Source: Clostridia bacterium (GTDB lineage Bacteria; Bacillota; Clostridia; Oscillospirales; Acutalibacteraceae). Taken from it: 64,000 nt of DNA. Within the stretch, counting starts at the first letter, position 1. Every line of letters begins with the position of its first letter. The translations under genes were made by a program, and so were the position numbers. Positions 1-7,273 of the stretch are shown here, piece by piece. The notes beneath the pieces are model-generated. The model worked only from the letters and a program-made list of their open reading frames with translations, made no database searches and was not told the origin of the DNA. The stretch spans positions 1 through 64,000 of the forward strand of contig JAFODS010000028.1 of the NCBI GenBank assembly GCA_017380575.1. Reading direction: 5' to 3'.

Positions 1-842
1 CCGAATGAATCGTTAGCAGCAGCCTTCATAGCAGCGTTGATGCCGTCAACTGTGATGTCCTTACCCTTAACAACAGCAACAAGGATTGTTGTTGAACCTG
101 TCGGTGTGGGAACACGCTGAGCTGAACCGATGAGCTTACCGTTGAGCTCAGGGATAACAAGGCCGATAGCCTTAGCAGCACCTGTTGAGTTCGGAACGAT
201 GTTAGCAGCACCAGCACGAGCACGGCGAAGGTCGCCCTTTCTGTGAGGACCGTCAAGGATCATCTGATCACCTGTGTAAGCGTGAACAGTTGTCATGATA
301 CCGCTCTGAACAGGAGCATAGTCGTTGAGAGCCTTTGCCATAGGAGCAAGGCAGTTTGTTGTACAAGAAGCAGCAGAGATGATTGTATCATCAGCTGTAA
401 GTGTATTCTCGTTAACTGAGTAAACGATTGTGGGAAGGTCGTTACCTGCAGGAGCTGAGATAACAACTTTCTTAGCACCAGCATCGATGTGAGCCTGTGC
501 CTTTGCCTTTGAGCAGTAGAAACCTGTGCACTCAAGAACTACGTCAACACCGATTTCGCCCCAAGGAAGCTCAGCAGCGTTAGCCATAGCATAGATCTTA
601 AGAGTCTTGCCGTCTACAGTGATTGTACCAGCTTCGTCATCAGCTGAAACTGTGTGAAGGTTCTCACCGATTGTACCGCAGTAACCACCCTGTGCTGTGT
701 CATACTTAAGAAGAGCAGCAAGCATTGAGGGCTTTGTGAGGTCGTTGATAGCAACAACATCGTAACCTTCTGCACCGAACATCTGGCGGAATGCAAGACG
801 ACCGATACGACCGAAACCGTTAATAGCAACTTTAACTGACAT
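1..842 (-). CDS. gap: Glyceraldehyde-3-phosphate dehydrogenase, 3' end beyond the window
   Basis: This glycolytic enzyme oxidises glyceraldehyde-3-phosphate to 1,3-bisphosphoglycerate with NAD and phosphate in the cytosol. The minus-strand frame opens with ATG at 842 and runs without a stop to base 1, giving about 280 of the usual 330-340 residues. The N-terminal Rossmann signature [14 protein letters not shown], the active-site stretch [12 protein letters not shown] with the catalytic Cys, and a downstream HAYTGDQ segment identify it. The canonical SNASC is SAASC here. A GGAGG site lies six bases before the ATG, and a sigma-A-like promoter is centred near 900. It is divergent from the pseudouridine synthase gene. 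The C-terminus is missing only because the window ends. Confidence 0.96.
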   Translation of the reverse strand, partial: MSVKVAINGFGRIGRLAFRQMFGAEGYDVVAINDLTKPSMLAALLKYDTAQGGYCGTIGENLHTVSADDEAGTITVDGKTLKIYAMANAAELPWGEIGVDVVLECTGFYCSKAKAQAHIDAGAKKVVISAPAGNDLPTIVYSVNENTLTADDTIISAASCTTNCLAPMAKALNDYAPVQSGIMTTVHAYTGDQMILDGPHRKGDLRRARAGAANIVPNSTGAAKAIGLVIPELNGKLIGSAQRVPTPTGSTTILVAVVKGKDITVDGINAAMKAAANDSF

Positions 843-887
843 TTGAATTACCTCCAAAATAGTAATTTAATTTTTTTACCGTTAGTT

Positions 888-916
888 ATTTTATAACTTT
901 TAAAGAATTAATTCAA
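888..916 (-). promoter_or_regulatory. Sigma-A promoter of gap
   Basis: Minus strand TTGAAT (911-916), a 17-base spacer, then TAAAAT (888-893). It lies about 45 bases before the gap start codon. Confidence 0.55.
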
Positions 917-1070
917 GTGGTTTGTTATATTTTTAACTCAATTTTTAAACTTTTGGTAATCTGTACAAAAAATACAAAATCCTGACAAAAAAGCATATAC
1001 AATTAACAAAGAAAAACGGTTGTTTTTTCACTGTATACTTAGTTTTCCTTATAATTATACACTAATTCAC

Positions 1071-1098
1071 TTGAAATCGGATTTTTTTATTGTATAAT
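1071..1098 (+). promoter_or_regulatory. Sigma-A promoter of the pseudouridine synthase gene
   Basis: TTGAAA (1071-1076), a 16-base spacer and a perfect TATAAT (1093-1098), followed by a GAGGTGAG ribosome site just before the ATG at 1122. Confidence 0.7.
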
Positions 1099-1121
1099 TA
1101 TCAAGGATTTGAGGTGAGATT

Positions 1122-1994
1122 ATGGGCAGACTGATTTCATATAATGTCGAGGAAGATTACGACGGAGAAAACGTCTATAAGTTTTTAAGACAAAAAGCAA
1201 AAATTTCATACCGTCTTCTTAAGTCACTCAAGCAGATTCCGAACGGAATTATGTTAAACGGTGAACATATCCGTACTGTTGATATCATTCACTCGGGTGA
1301 TGTTCTTTCAGTTGACATCCCCTGTCCCGAAAGCGAAATCGAGCCGGTAGAAATGCCTCTTGAAATTCTTTATGAGGACAGCGACCTGCTTATAATTAAC
1401 AAAGACCCGTTTATCGCCTGTCATCCGACACATAATCATCAGGGCGATACGCTTGCAAATGCGGTTGCTTACTACCTTAAATCAAAAAACAAGAACTCAG
1501 TTTTCCGTGCTGTCGGAAGGCTTGATAAAGGCACATCGGGTATTGTTATCTGTGCACTTAACAAGCACTGTGCAGCTATGATACCGGGTAATGTTGAGAA
1601 AGAATATCTCGCAATTATAAACGGCAAGCCTGAGAAAGAAGGTACAATAGACGCGCCCATATACCGTCCTGATCCAATGAAGACGATACGTGCCGTCGGT
1701 GAAGGCGGAGATTATGCCGTCACACATTGGACTTTAATCAAGCAGAACGAGCAGATGACACTTGCAAGAATTAACCTTGAAACAGGCAGAACACATCAAA
1801 TACGAGTTCATTTTGCTCATATCGGTATGCCGCTTGTCGGAGACAGCCTTTACGGAACGGATGAGAATAATTACGGACATCAGATGCTTCATTGCCATCA
1901 GGTAAGCTTTATTCATCCCGTCACCAAAGAAAAAATCACAATCAATGCACCTATGCCTGAAGATATGCAGAGGATTGCAGACGGGATAGAGTAA
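1122..1994 (+). CDS. RluA-family pseudouridine synthase (RluD-like)
   Basis: This enzyme converts specific uridines in 23S rRNA (or tRNA) to pseudouridine. The 290-residue protein has an N-terminal S4 RNA-binding domain (about residues 15-75, with GIMLNGEHIRTVDIIHSGD). The catalytic domain follows, with the RluA motif GRLDKGTSG, whose Asp is the catalytic residue, and ETGRTHQIRVHFAHIGMPLVGD near the C-terminus (the family signature). Length and domain order match the RluC/RluD group; the exact target uridine cannot be read from sequence. It stands alone under its own promoter, and its 3' side is followed by the repeat element at 2003-2262. Confidence 0.93.
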   Translation: MGRLISYNVEEDYDGENVYKFLRQKAKISYRLLKSLKQIPNGIMLNGEHIRTVDIIHSGDVLSVDIPCPESEIEPVEMPLEILYEDSDLLIINKDPFIACHPTHNHQGDTLANAVAYYLKSKNKNSVFRAVGRLDKGTSGIVICALNKHCAAMIPGNVEKEYLAIINGKPEKEGTIDAPIYRPDPMKTIRAVGEGGDYAVTHWTLIKQNEQMTLARINLETGRTHQIRVHFAHIGMPLVGDSLYGTDENNYGHQMLHCHQVSFIHPVTKEKITINAPMPEDMQRIADGIE

Positions 1995-2002
1995 CACAAA
2001 TC

Positions 2003-2262
2003 CCGACAAATTCGGGTTTGTGGAGTTCTTTGGTTTCGCACAATCTGATTCTGTATTCGTAGGGATGGGACGCCCGGACCATCCGCAGATTCTGCTGAGT
2101 TAACGGACGGTCGAGGACGCCCGTCCCTACGCAGTTTACTGAAGCAGGGTTCGTAGGGGCGCGCATTGCGCGCCCGCTTAATCAATTACGTTTTTACGGA
2201 CGACCAATGGTCGCCCCTACGATGATGATTTAAATTCTGTTCAACAAACCCGAAATTGTCGG
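2003..2262. repeat. Repeat element with 19-bp terminal inverted repeats, copy 1
   Basis: The left end CCGACAAATTCGGGTTTGT (2003-2021) returns inverted at 2244-2262 with one mismatch. Between the ends lie two palindromic units. Unit A (2059-2130) begins GTAGGGATGGGACGCCC and ends CCCGTCCCTAC. Unit B (2153-2220) begins GTAGGGGCGCGC and ends GGTCGCCCCTAC. No protein is encoded. A second element with the same ends but different contents lies at 54871-55113. It resembles a MITE-like or palindromic intergenic repeat. This accounts for most of the 390-base gap between the flanking genes. Confidence 0.8.
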
Positions 2263-2283
2263 AATTTTCGCATAGTGTAGAAC

Positions 2284-2311
2284 AACCTCCACAGCTCACG
2301 CTGTGGAGGTT
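2284..2311. terminator. Perfect 12-bp hairpin, possible terminator
   Basis: AACCTCCACAGC (2284-2295), loop TCAC, then GCTGTGGAGGTT (2300-2311). There is no convincing T-tract on either strand, so it may be a remnant of a repeat and not a rho-independent terminator. Confidence 0.4.
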
Positions 2312-2336
2312 GAATTTATACATCACACTTATGCCA

Positions 2337-2360
2337 ACACAGAGAGCCTTACCCTGTGCT
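2337..2360. repeat. Degenerate GGGACGG/ACACAGAG repeat, left of the orphan gene at 2383
   Basis: ACACAGAGAGCCTTACCCTG aligns with the better copy at 55314-55338 (ACACAGAGAACCGTCCCTCT). It sits just after the stop codon of the small membrane-protein gene. Confidence 0.5.
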
Positions 2361-2382
2361 ATTAGCACTTACTCTATGCCTG

Positions 2383-2805
2383 TTACTTTGTTGTCTTTAC
2401 ATTAATGAGCACTTGACTTCTATGAGCATATGTAACTATATAAACTTGACCTTCATTCAAAATACAATCTTTTTCAGATGAAGATAGTTTTATATACTCA
2501 CCATTACCTACATCAAACACATAACTTTTCCCAAACAAATTACTTCTTGAATTACTTATAAGTGTAAGTTCAGAAACAACAAAATCTCTTTTAATTAAAT
2601 CCAGGGACATATAGCCTGTGAAAGTTGACAGTAGCAAGGATACAATCAGTATAATAACAAATTCTCGATTCCTTTTTTTAGAAATATTTCCCTTAACCGT
2701 TCTTGATAAGCCTTTTTTCTTGCCAAAAGATCTGATTATTCCCCACACAAGTATTGCTAAAATACCAATAACAGAAAAAATAATTTTAAATAATATTTGA
2801 TCCAT
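2383..2805 (-). CDS. Hypothetical membrane protein, 140 aa
   Basis: I do not recognise a family. Two hydrophobic segments are visible, at about residues 6-25 and 49-68, separated by a very basic loop (GKKKGLSRTVKGNISKKRNR). A soluble C-terminal domain of about 70 residues follows, rich in beta-type sequence. An AAGGTGG ribosome site precedes the ATG. Both sides of the gene carry degraded copies of the GGGACGG repeat that also brackets the small membrane-protein genes at 55.4-56.5 kb. Its base composition is more AT-rich than its neighbours. It is likely an accessory gene rather than part of the flanking operons. Confidence 0.6.
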   Translation of the reverse strand: MDQILFKIIFSVIGILAILVWGIIRSFGKKKGLSRTVKGNISKKRNREFVIILIVSLLLSTFTGYMSLDLIKRDFVVSELTLISNSRSNLFGKSYVFDVGNGEYIKLSSSEKDCILNEGQVYIVTYAHRSQVLINVKTTK

Positions 2806-2829
2806 TAACTAACCACCTTTTTAACAAAG

Positions 2830-2852
2830 CCCAAGGGACGATCCTGTGCGCT
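2830..2852. repeat. Degenerate AAGGGACGGTTCTGTG repeat, right of the orphan gene
   Basis: CCAAGGGACGATCCTGTGCG matches the clearer copies at 56064-56090 and 56544-56565 with a few changes. It lies upstream of the gene at 2383-2805. Confidence 0.55.
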
Positions 2853-2879
2853 ATCATCCCCTATACCATCTTAATTCAC

Positions 2880-3749
2880 TTACGCACCCCACTTATAATG
2901 CCTTAAGTTTGAATCCATGAACAAGGCACCGATATCAAGGGCGTGGATGAGAGTGCCGTCCTCCATAGGATAAACAGTTACATCCTGACCTTCGCCGCCG
3001 AAATTATCTATGAGTTTCCACTCGTACATAATTCTGTCGAAGCATTTTTCAACTTCGCCTGTTGCGGGATTGATTGTATAAACAGCCCTTGTCATATCGT
3101 TCGAGCCAATATAGATAAGTCCGTTGTAAACTTCACCGCCCTGGGGTTTGCCGACCATTTCGGAAAGCTCAACTGTTTTAACGTATTCAAAAGTTTCAAG
3201 GTCGAAACAATAAAATTCAGTAGCTTCTTTGCTGTGTGAAGAATATATGAGTCCGTTTTCCTTGTCGCAGGCAAGCCACGACATTCCGCGTGTCATAATG
3301 TCATTAGGAAGAATCTTATACTTTCCTGTAAATTCAAGCGTTTCGGCATCATAAACAGCAACAATCGGATACTCCCAAACCTTGCTGTCCTCAAGAGGAG
3401 CATAGATATAACCGTCACAGTAGCTGATTCCACCGATGTGTGCCGAGCCGTAATTCTCTTTGAATTCTTCGGGAATTGCTTCATAGTTATATGCAAGCAC
3501 AGTCTGATTGTCAAAAGCAATCTTGACAAGCGAAGTCTTTCCGCTGAAATACCATGCTTCACCGTCGGTTGTCACACCCTGACCACGTTCGATTGTTTCA
3601 AGACCGAACACTTTTGAGTTTGATTCATACGGATAAATATCACCGTTGAATCCTGCATTGATTCCGTTGCTCATCGTCATAAGCAAGGCAATAATACCTG
3701 CGAATATTCTGTAAAAAGCACCTTTTACGATATTATAAAAAACGAGCAT
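2880..3749 (-). CDS. Secreted or membrane-anchored beta-propeller-like protein
   Basis: The 289-residue product has an N-terminal hydrophobic stretch (about residues 9-28) that could be a signal peptide or anchor. It then has repeated short beta-strand motifs (GEAWYFSGKTSLVKIAF, DGYIYAPLED, NGLIYSSHSK, NGLIYIGSND), as in YncE/SMP-30-type propellers. No catalytic residues are evident. It starts 12 bases after the stop of the alpha/beta hydrolase gene, so the two are almost certainly one operon. A role in sensing or presenting a surface compound is only a guess. Confidence 0.65.
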   Translation of the reverse strand: MLVFYNIVKGAFYRIFAGIIALLMTMSNGINAGFNGDIYPYESNSKVFGLETIERGQGVTTDGEAWYFSGKTSLVKIAFDNQTVLAYNYEAIPEEFKENYGSAHIGGISYCDGYIYAPLEDSKVWEYPIVAVYDAETLEFTGKYKILPNDIMTRGMSWLACDKENGLIYSSHSKEATEFYCFDLETFEYVKTVELSEMVGKPQGGEVYNGLIYIGSNDMTRAVYTINPATGEVEKCFDRIMYEWKLIDNFGGEGQDVTVYPMEDGTLIHALDIGALFMDSNLRHYKWGA

Positions 3750-3761
3750 AATTATCCCTCA

Positions 3762-4697
3762 TTAACCGATAACAGAATCGCACCACTTGGCGATATCAGC
3801 ATATACGGTAAATCTTTCATCTTCATTGTGAATCTCATGTCTGAGGCCGTCGTAGAGCTTGATTGACACGTTTTTGTGTCCTGTCTGAACGAATTTATCA
3901 TAGACAATCTTAACACCCTTACCGTACATTCCTACAGGGTCTTCAGCACCTGCAATGAGATACATCGGCAGATCCTTCGGCGTTTTGCTGAACGCATCCG
4001 GTGTGCTGATAAACTGAAGGATTTCAAAAAGGTTTTTATAGCCTGACAAGGTAAAGAGGAATCCACAGTATTTGTCATCAATATACTTGTCGATGTTTTC
4101 CTTGTTAACTGAAAGCCAGTCAAAAGCAGTTCTGCCTTCAAAACGTTTGTTATATGTGCCGAATGCAAGACCGTTGATAAATTCACTCTTGAATTTCGGG
4201 CCTTTGACTTTTTCAATAAGAGTTGCAACCGCTATACCTGCACCTGCCGCAGGATTCGGACCTGCTGTACCGCAAAAGATCGCACCCTCAATATCTGAGG
4301 CATATTTTGTTACATAATGACGTGCAACGAAAGAGCCCATACTGTGACCCATAAGAATTACGGGTTTGTTGAATTCTTTCTTTGCCATAAGAGTAAGCTT
4401 ATGCACATCCTCAACAAAGCCGATGCCTGCTTTGTTTTTATCTCCGTTGAAATAGCCGAGGTCATCATCAGATTTTATTGATCTGCCGTGTCCGACGTGG
4501 TCATTCATAATGAAAGCATAACCCTGCTCGCAGAGATAAGCTGCCATTTCTTCGTATCTTTCACCGTGTTCAGCCATACCGTGTGCAAGCTGAAAAACCG
4601 CTTTGATTTCACCGTTTTCGGGAGCCCAACTTCTTGCAAATATATCAGCAACTCCTGTTACTGACGGATATGTATATTCTTTTCTTATAACCTTCAT
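3762..4697 (-). CDS. Alpha/beta hydrolase, monoacylglycerol lipase / lysophospholipase type
   Basis: A cytosolic serine hydrolase of the S33/MGL group, predicted to cleave acyl esters. The 311-residue protein shows the oxyanion-hole segment QLAHGMAEHGERY, the lipase-type NDHVGHGRS, and the nucleophile elbow LMGHSMGSF with Ser as nucleophile. AGAEDPVGMYGKG carries the Asp and LYDGLRHEIHNE the catalytic His. These match the full catalytic triad of the family. It is first in a two-gene operon with the propeller protein. The nearby lipid kinase gene suggests, but does not prove, a lipid-related role. Confidence 0.88.
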   Translation of the reverse strand: MKVIRKEYTYPSVTGVADIFARSWAPENGEIKAVFQLAHGMAEHGERYEEMAAYLCEQGYAFIMNDHVGHGRSIKSDDDLGYFNGDKNKAGIGFVEDVHKLTLMAKKEFNKPVILMGHSMGSFVARHYVTKYASDIEGAIFCGTAGPNPAAGAGIAVATLIEKVKGPKFKSEFINGLAFGTYNKRFEGRTAFDWLSVNKENIDKYIDDKYCGFLFTLSGYKNLFEILQFISTPDAFSKTPKDLPMYLIAGAEDPVGMYGKGVKIVYDKFVQTGHKNVSIKLYDGLRHEIHNEDERFTVYADIAKWCDSVIG

Positions 4698-4730
4698 AGT
4701 AATAAACCTCCGGACAATATTATTTATTAT

Positions 4731-4739
4731 ATTATATCA
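4731..4739 (-). promoter_or_regulatory. Extended -10 promoter of the hydrolase operon
   Basis: Minus strand TGATATAAT, an extended -10 element, about 35 bases before the ATG at 4697. No good -35 is seen. Confidence 0.5.
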
Positions 4740-4806
4740 CCCGATAAAGATTTTTTATATAAATAAATTCAACAAATAGCATTTTTTCTCTTTGTGCAAA
4801 ACAACA

Positions 4807-4830
4807 AAACGGTCGCTTTCGCGACCGTTT
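4807..4830 (-). terminator. Terminator after the lipid kinase gene
   Basis: A 10-bp perfect stem, AAACGGTCGC / GCGACCGTTT, around a four-base loop. On the minus strand it is followed by TTTTGTTGTTTTG. It sits five bases beyond the stop at 4835. Confidence 0.75.
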
Positions 4831-4834
4831 ATTA

Positions 4835-5764
4835 TTAATCGTTATTGTCTATAAAGAGCTTATCGTTATCCGAATAAATTTCATATGCGTTGTGGATTAC
4901 GCTGACTTCTGCATCACCGTGGTCTCCGCCATACTCACCGTCAAGAGTCCATGGAATCTTATCTTCACAAGTGATTTTAACATGCTTTGTCTTTGTGAAA
5001 ACGATATGATCTCCGCTATAGTCCTTCTTGATAACCTTGTTGAGAATTCCGAGAATATCGATATTTCTCTTAAGTCCGTGAACAAGGAGAAGCTCGAACT
5101 CACCGTCGTTGAGCTTGATGTCATCATACTTGAAAACACCTGCAACTGATGTCGTGTTTGAAACGGCACCGAAATAAACGTTACCCTCAACTACGCCTCC
5201 GTCATACTCGACCTTCATATAAGTCGGTTTGAAACCGAAAAGCATCGGAAAAAGACGGACACCAACACCGTAAAGAACATATGCTTCGTGACCGAAGAGA
5301 TTCTTCCACTTCTGAGGTGTTGCATATGAAAGGTCTGTTGCTGCGCCGAACGATGCGATATAGTTAAAGTGTCTGTTTTGGAAAAGACCTACATCGTAGC
5401 CGTTAGTCTTACCGTTGAGTATAAGATCTGTTGCAGGACCTGCACCAACAGGGATACCTAAAGTGCTTGCGAGGTCATTTGTTGAGCCTGAAGGAATATA
5501 GCCGACAGGGATTTTTTTATCGAGAGCCATAAGGCCGTTAATTGTTTCATTAAGCGTTCCGTCGCCACCGCAACAAAGAATAAGGTCAAAATCACTGCCC
5601 TTTTCTTTTACGATAGCTGTCGCATCTTCGGGACCTTTGGTTGTTTCAACAATGAATTCAAAATCAGCAGGAGAAAGTTTATTAATTATATCAACTGCGC
5701 TGACACGTTTGCGGTCAACGCCTGCACACGGGTTAATTATAAGTAAAACCTTTTTCTTTGCCAA
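4835..5764 (-). CDS. Diacylglycerol kinase / YegS-type lipid kinase
   Basis: This enzyme phosphorylates a lipid such as diacylglycerol with ATP, returning it to phospholipid synthesis at the membrane face. The 309-residue protein has the family marks LLIINPCAGVDRKR at the N-terminus, the nucleotide-binding CCGGDGTLNETINGL, and IPSGSTNDLASTLGIP. The C-terminal beta-rich domain ends with PWTLDGEYGGDHGDAEV. The start codon is TTG at 5764, after GGAAGTGA. It has its own strong promoter and a terminator, so it is monocistronic. The exact lipid substrate is not readable from the sequence. Confidence 0.9.
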   Translation of the reverse strand: MAKKKVLLIINPCAGVDRKRVSAVDIINKLSPADFEFIVETTKGPEDATAIVKEKGSDFDLILCCGGDGTLNETINGLMALDKKIPVGYIPSGSTNDLASTLGIPVGAGPATDLILNGKTNGYDVGLFQNRHFNYIASFGAATDLSYATPQKWKNLFGHEAYVLYGVGVRLFPMLFGFKPTYMKVEYDGGVVEGNVYFGAVSNTTSVAGVFKYDDIKLNDGEFELLLVHGLKRNIDILGILNKVIKKDYSGDHIVFTKTKHVKITCEDKIPWTLDGEYGGDHGDAEVSVIHNAYEIYSDNDKLFIDNND

Positions 5765-5797
5765 ATCGTCACTTCCGTTTCTTTAAATATTGCTATG

Positions 5798-5826
5798 AGT
5801 ATATCAAAACAGAAAAATTACGTCAA
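5798..5826 (-). promoter_or_regulatory. Sigma-A promoter of the lipid kinase gene
   Basis: Minus strand TTGACG (5821-5826), a 17-base spacer ending in TGA, then TATACT (5798-5803). Confidence 0.75.
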
Positions 5827-5870
5827 TACAATCAACATAAATATTACGAAAAAGGAAAATTGTAACAAAA

Positions 5871-6527
5871 TTATTTGACGTTCAAATCAAAAATTTGGTA
5901 TATTTCGGAGTAATCCGCAACATAAAAATCAGCAACTTCCCTGATATGCTCGCGTTCTTCTTCGGCAGAATAGTCTTCGATTGCTACAACCTTGTACCCG
6001 GCTTTCTTTGCTGTATCAATAGCATATGCAGCATCTTCAAATATAAACGTATTTTCATCAGCACCGAGAAAATCACGTGCCATATTGAATATATCAGGTT
6101 CGTGCTTGCTTATACCGATTTCTCTTGTTGAAAAAACAGCATCGAAGTATTCAAGCAATCCGTTTCTTTCAAGTGCCGGCTCCATAAGATAACGGTCAGT
6201 TGCAGTCGCAACCACACAGCGGATACCGTTATTTCTCAACGTCTGCAAAAAATCACGGACACCCTCTTTTGCCTTCGGAACATTATTATAATAATATTCC
6301 AGGATTTTCATTATATCCGCACGTATTTCTTCAGCGGTCATATCCAAATCGTAGTTTTCAAGAAAATATTTAATTGCATTGACATAGCCGTATTTTCTGA
6401 AAATTCTGCTTTCTTTAGGTTCAATACCGCGCATCATAAGAAATGCACTGTCAAGCGTATCCCAGATGTGCATTGAATCCAGAAGCGTGCCGTCAGCATC
6501 AAAAATTGCATACTTTATTTTTTCCAT
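5871..6527 (-). CDS. HAD-superfamily phosphatase (beta-phosphoglucomutase-like)
   Basis: A 218-residue cytosolic HAD hydrolase of subfamily IA. Motif I is FDADGTLLDS, with the nucleophile and acid/base aspartates at residues 9 and 11. Motif II is VVATAT, motif III lies around ISKHEPDIF (Lys), and motif IV is FEDAAYAI. An alpha-helical cap sits between motifs I and II. Substrates in this subfamily are small phosphate esters, so phosphoglycolate or a sugar phosphate is plausible. An AAGGA site precedes the ATG. The upstream gene ends in a terminator at 6549-6573, so expression needs readthrough or an unseen promoter. Confidence 0.85.
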   Translation of the reverse strand: MEKIKYAIFDADGTLLDSMHIWDTLDSAFLMMRGIEPKESRIFRKYGYVNAIKYFLENYDLDMTAEEIRADIMKILEYYYNNVPKAKEGVRDFLQTLRNNGIRCVVATATDRYLMEPALERNGLLEYFDAVFSTREIGISKHEPDIFNMARDFLGADENTFIFEDAAYAIDTAKKAGYKVVAIEDYSAEEEREHIREVADFYVADYSEIYQIFDLNVK

Positions 6528-6548
6528 AGCTTTTTCCTTCTAAAAAAC

Positions 6549-6573
6549 CGAGGCGGAACTTTCGTCCGCCTCG
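6549..6573 (-). terminator. Terminator after the secreted-protein gene
   Basis: A 9-bp stem, CGAGGCGGA / TCCGCCTCG, with a 7-base loop, followed on the minus strand by TTTTTTA. Confidence 0.85.
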
Positions 6574-6591
6574 TTAAAATTCAAAATTAAA

Positions 6592-7170
6592 TCAGATGTA
6601 GAGGAACCATTCAAGGATACTTACGATGAAGTCGATAACATCCAACCAGAATCCTTCTGCACCCCAAGTGTACATCCAGTCGATGAGCTTTTCAATCGGC
6701 TTTGTTGAAACGTGCTCAACATCAAGAGCTTCAACAAGCTCATTTCCTGAAATACTGAATGTGTACTCCTCACTAGGAGCACCGTTTTCATCAACAAATG
6801 TACCTGCCGGGAAATAGAAGTTATAAACTTCAGCATGATTGATGTAGTTATTAAAAGCAAAAATTACAACAACCTTGCCGTCTGTACCGAGTGAATAACC
6901 GAGTTCAGCCTGAGAAATTGTCTTGTAGTTATCAAGAGATCCTCCGAAACCGATAGATACAGTTGCTCCCTCACCGAAGTTTGCGATTCCGCCGTTAAGC
7001 TCAATTGCGATATCTGAAATATAGTCGTCACTCCAGTTACCTTCAACACCGTAAAGGCTACCGTTAACGGCAAATGTTGCTGTTTCTTCCGCACTTGCCA
7101 TTACAGGCAAAGCAAAAAGAACTGCCAATGAAAGGATTACTGCCAATACCTTTGAAAAAGTTTTTGTCAT
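6592..7170 (-). CDS. Secreted hypothetical protein, 192 aa
   Basis: A clear signal peptide is present: MTKTFSKVLAVI, a hydrophobic core and a cleavage site near ASA-EE at about residue 27. A beta-rich domain follows, rich in Gly and Asn (SIGFGGSLDNYKTIS, VIFAFNNYINHAEVYNFYF). The tail is an aromatic, hydrophobic segment (DVIDFIVSILEWFLYI) ending exactly at the stop. I recognise no family. The terminal segment has no sorting motif or basic anchor after it. It could be an amphipathic membrane-binding helix or an oligomerisation helix. It has its own promoter and terminator, so it is monocistronic. Confidence 0.65.
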   Translation of the reverse strand: MTKTFSKVLAVILSLAVLFALPVMASAEETATFAVNGSLYGVEGNWSDDYISDIAIELNGGIANFGEGATVSIGFGGSLDNYKTISQAELGYSLGTDGKVVVIFAFNNYINHAEVYNFYFPAGTFVDENGAPSEEYTFSISGNELVEALDVEHVSTKPIEKLIDWMYTWGAEGFWLDVIDFIVSILEWFLYI

Positions 7171-7224
7171 AATAACACCTCATTTAAAATAGTTTGCGGA
7201 TTTTTCAATCCTCATATTACTCTA

Positions 7225-7252
7225 ATTTTACCATATTACTGCAATTTGTCAA
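7225..7252 (-). promoter_or_regulatory. Sigma-A promoter of the secreted-protein gene
   Basis: Minus strand TTGACA (7247-7252), a 16-base spacer, then TAAAAT (7225-7230). It starts within 20 bases of the pcrA stop codon. Confidence 0.7.
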
Positions 7253-7273
7253 TAATTAAGTGTCGACAAAATA

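Noticed and set aside
26..829. Several minus-strand frames in the gap region
   Set aside because: They are alternative frames of the GAPDH gene. Their translations are low-complexity Leu/Ser/Gln-rich and start without ribosome sites.
1472..1727. Minus-strand open frames across the pseudouridine synthase gene
   Set aside because: They lie opposite a gene with clear family motifs, lack ribosome sites and show no recognisable protein features.
2003..2262. Possible CRISPR array or tRNA-like structure
   Set aside because: Palindromes differ from each other and are not direct repeats with spacers; no tRNA acceptor or anticodon arm is present.
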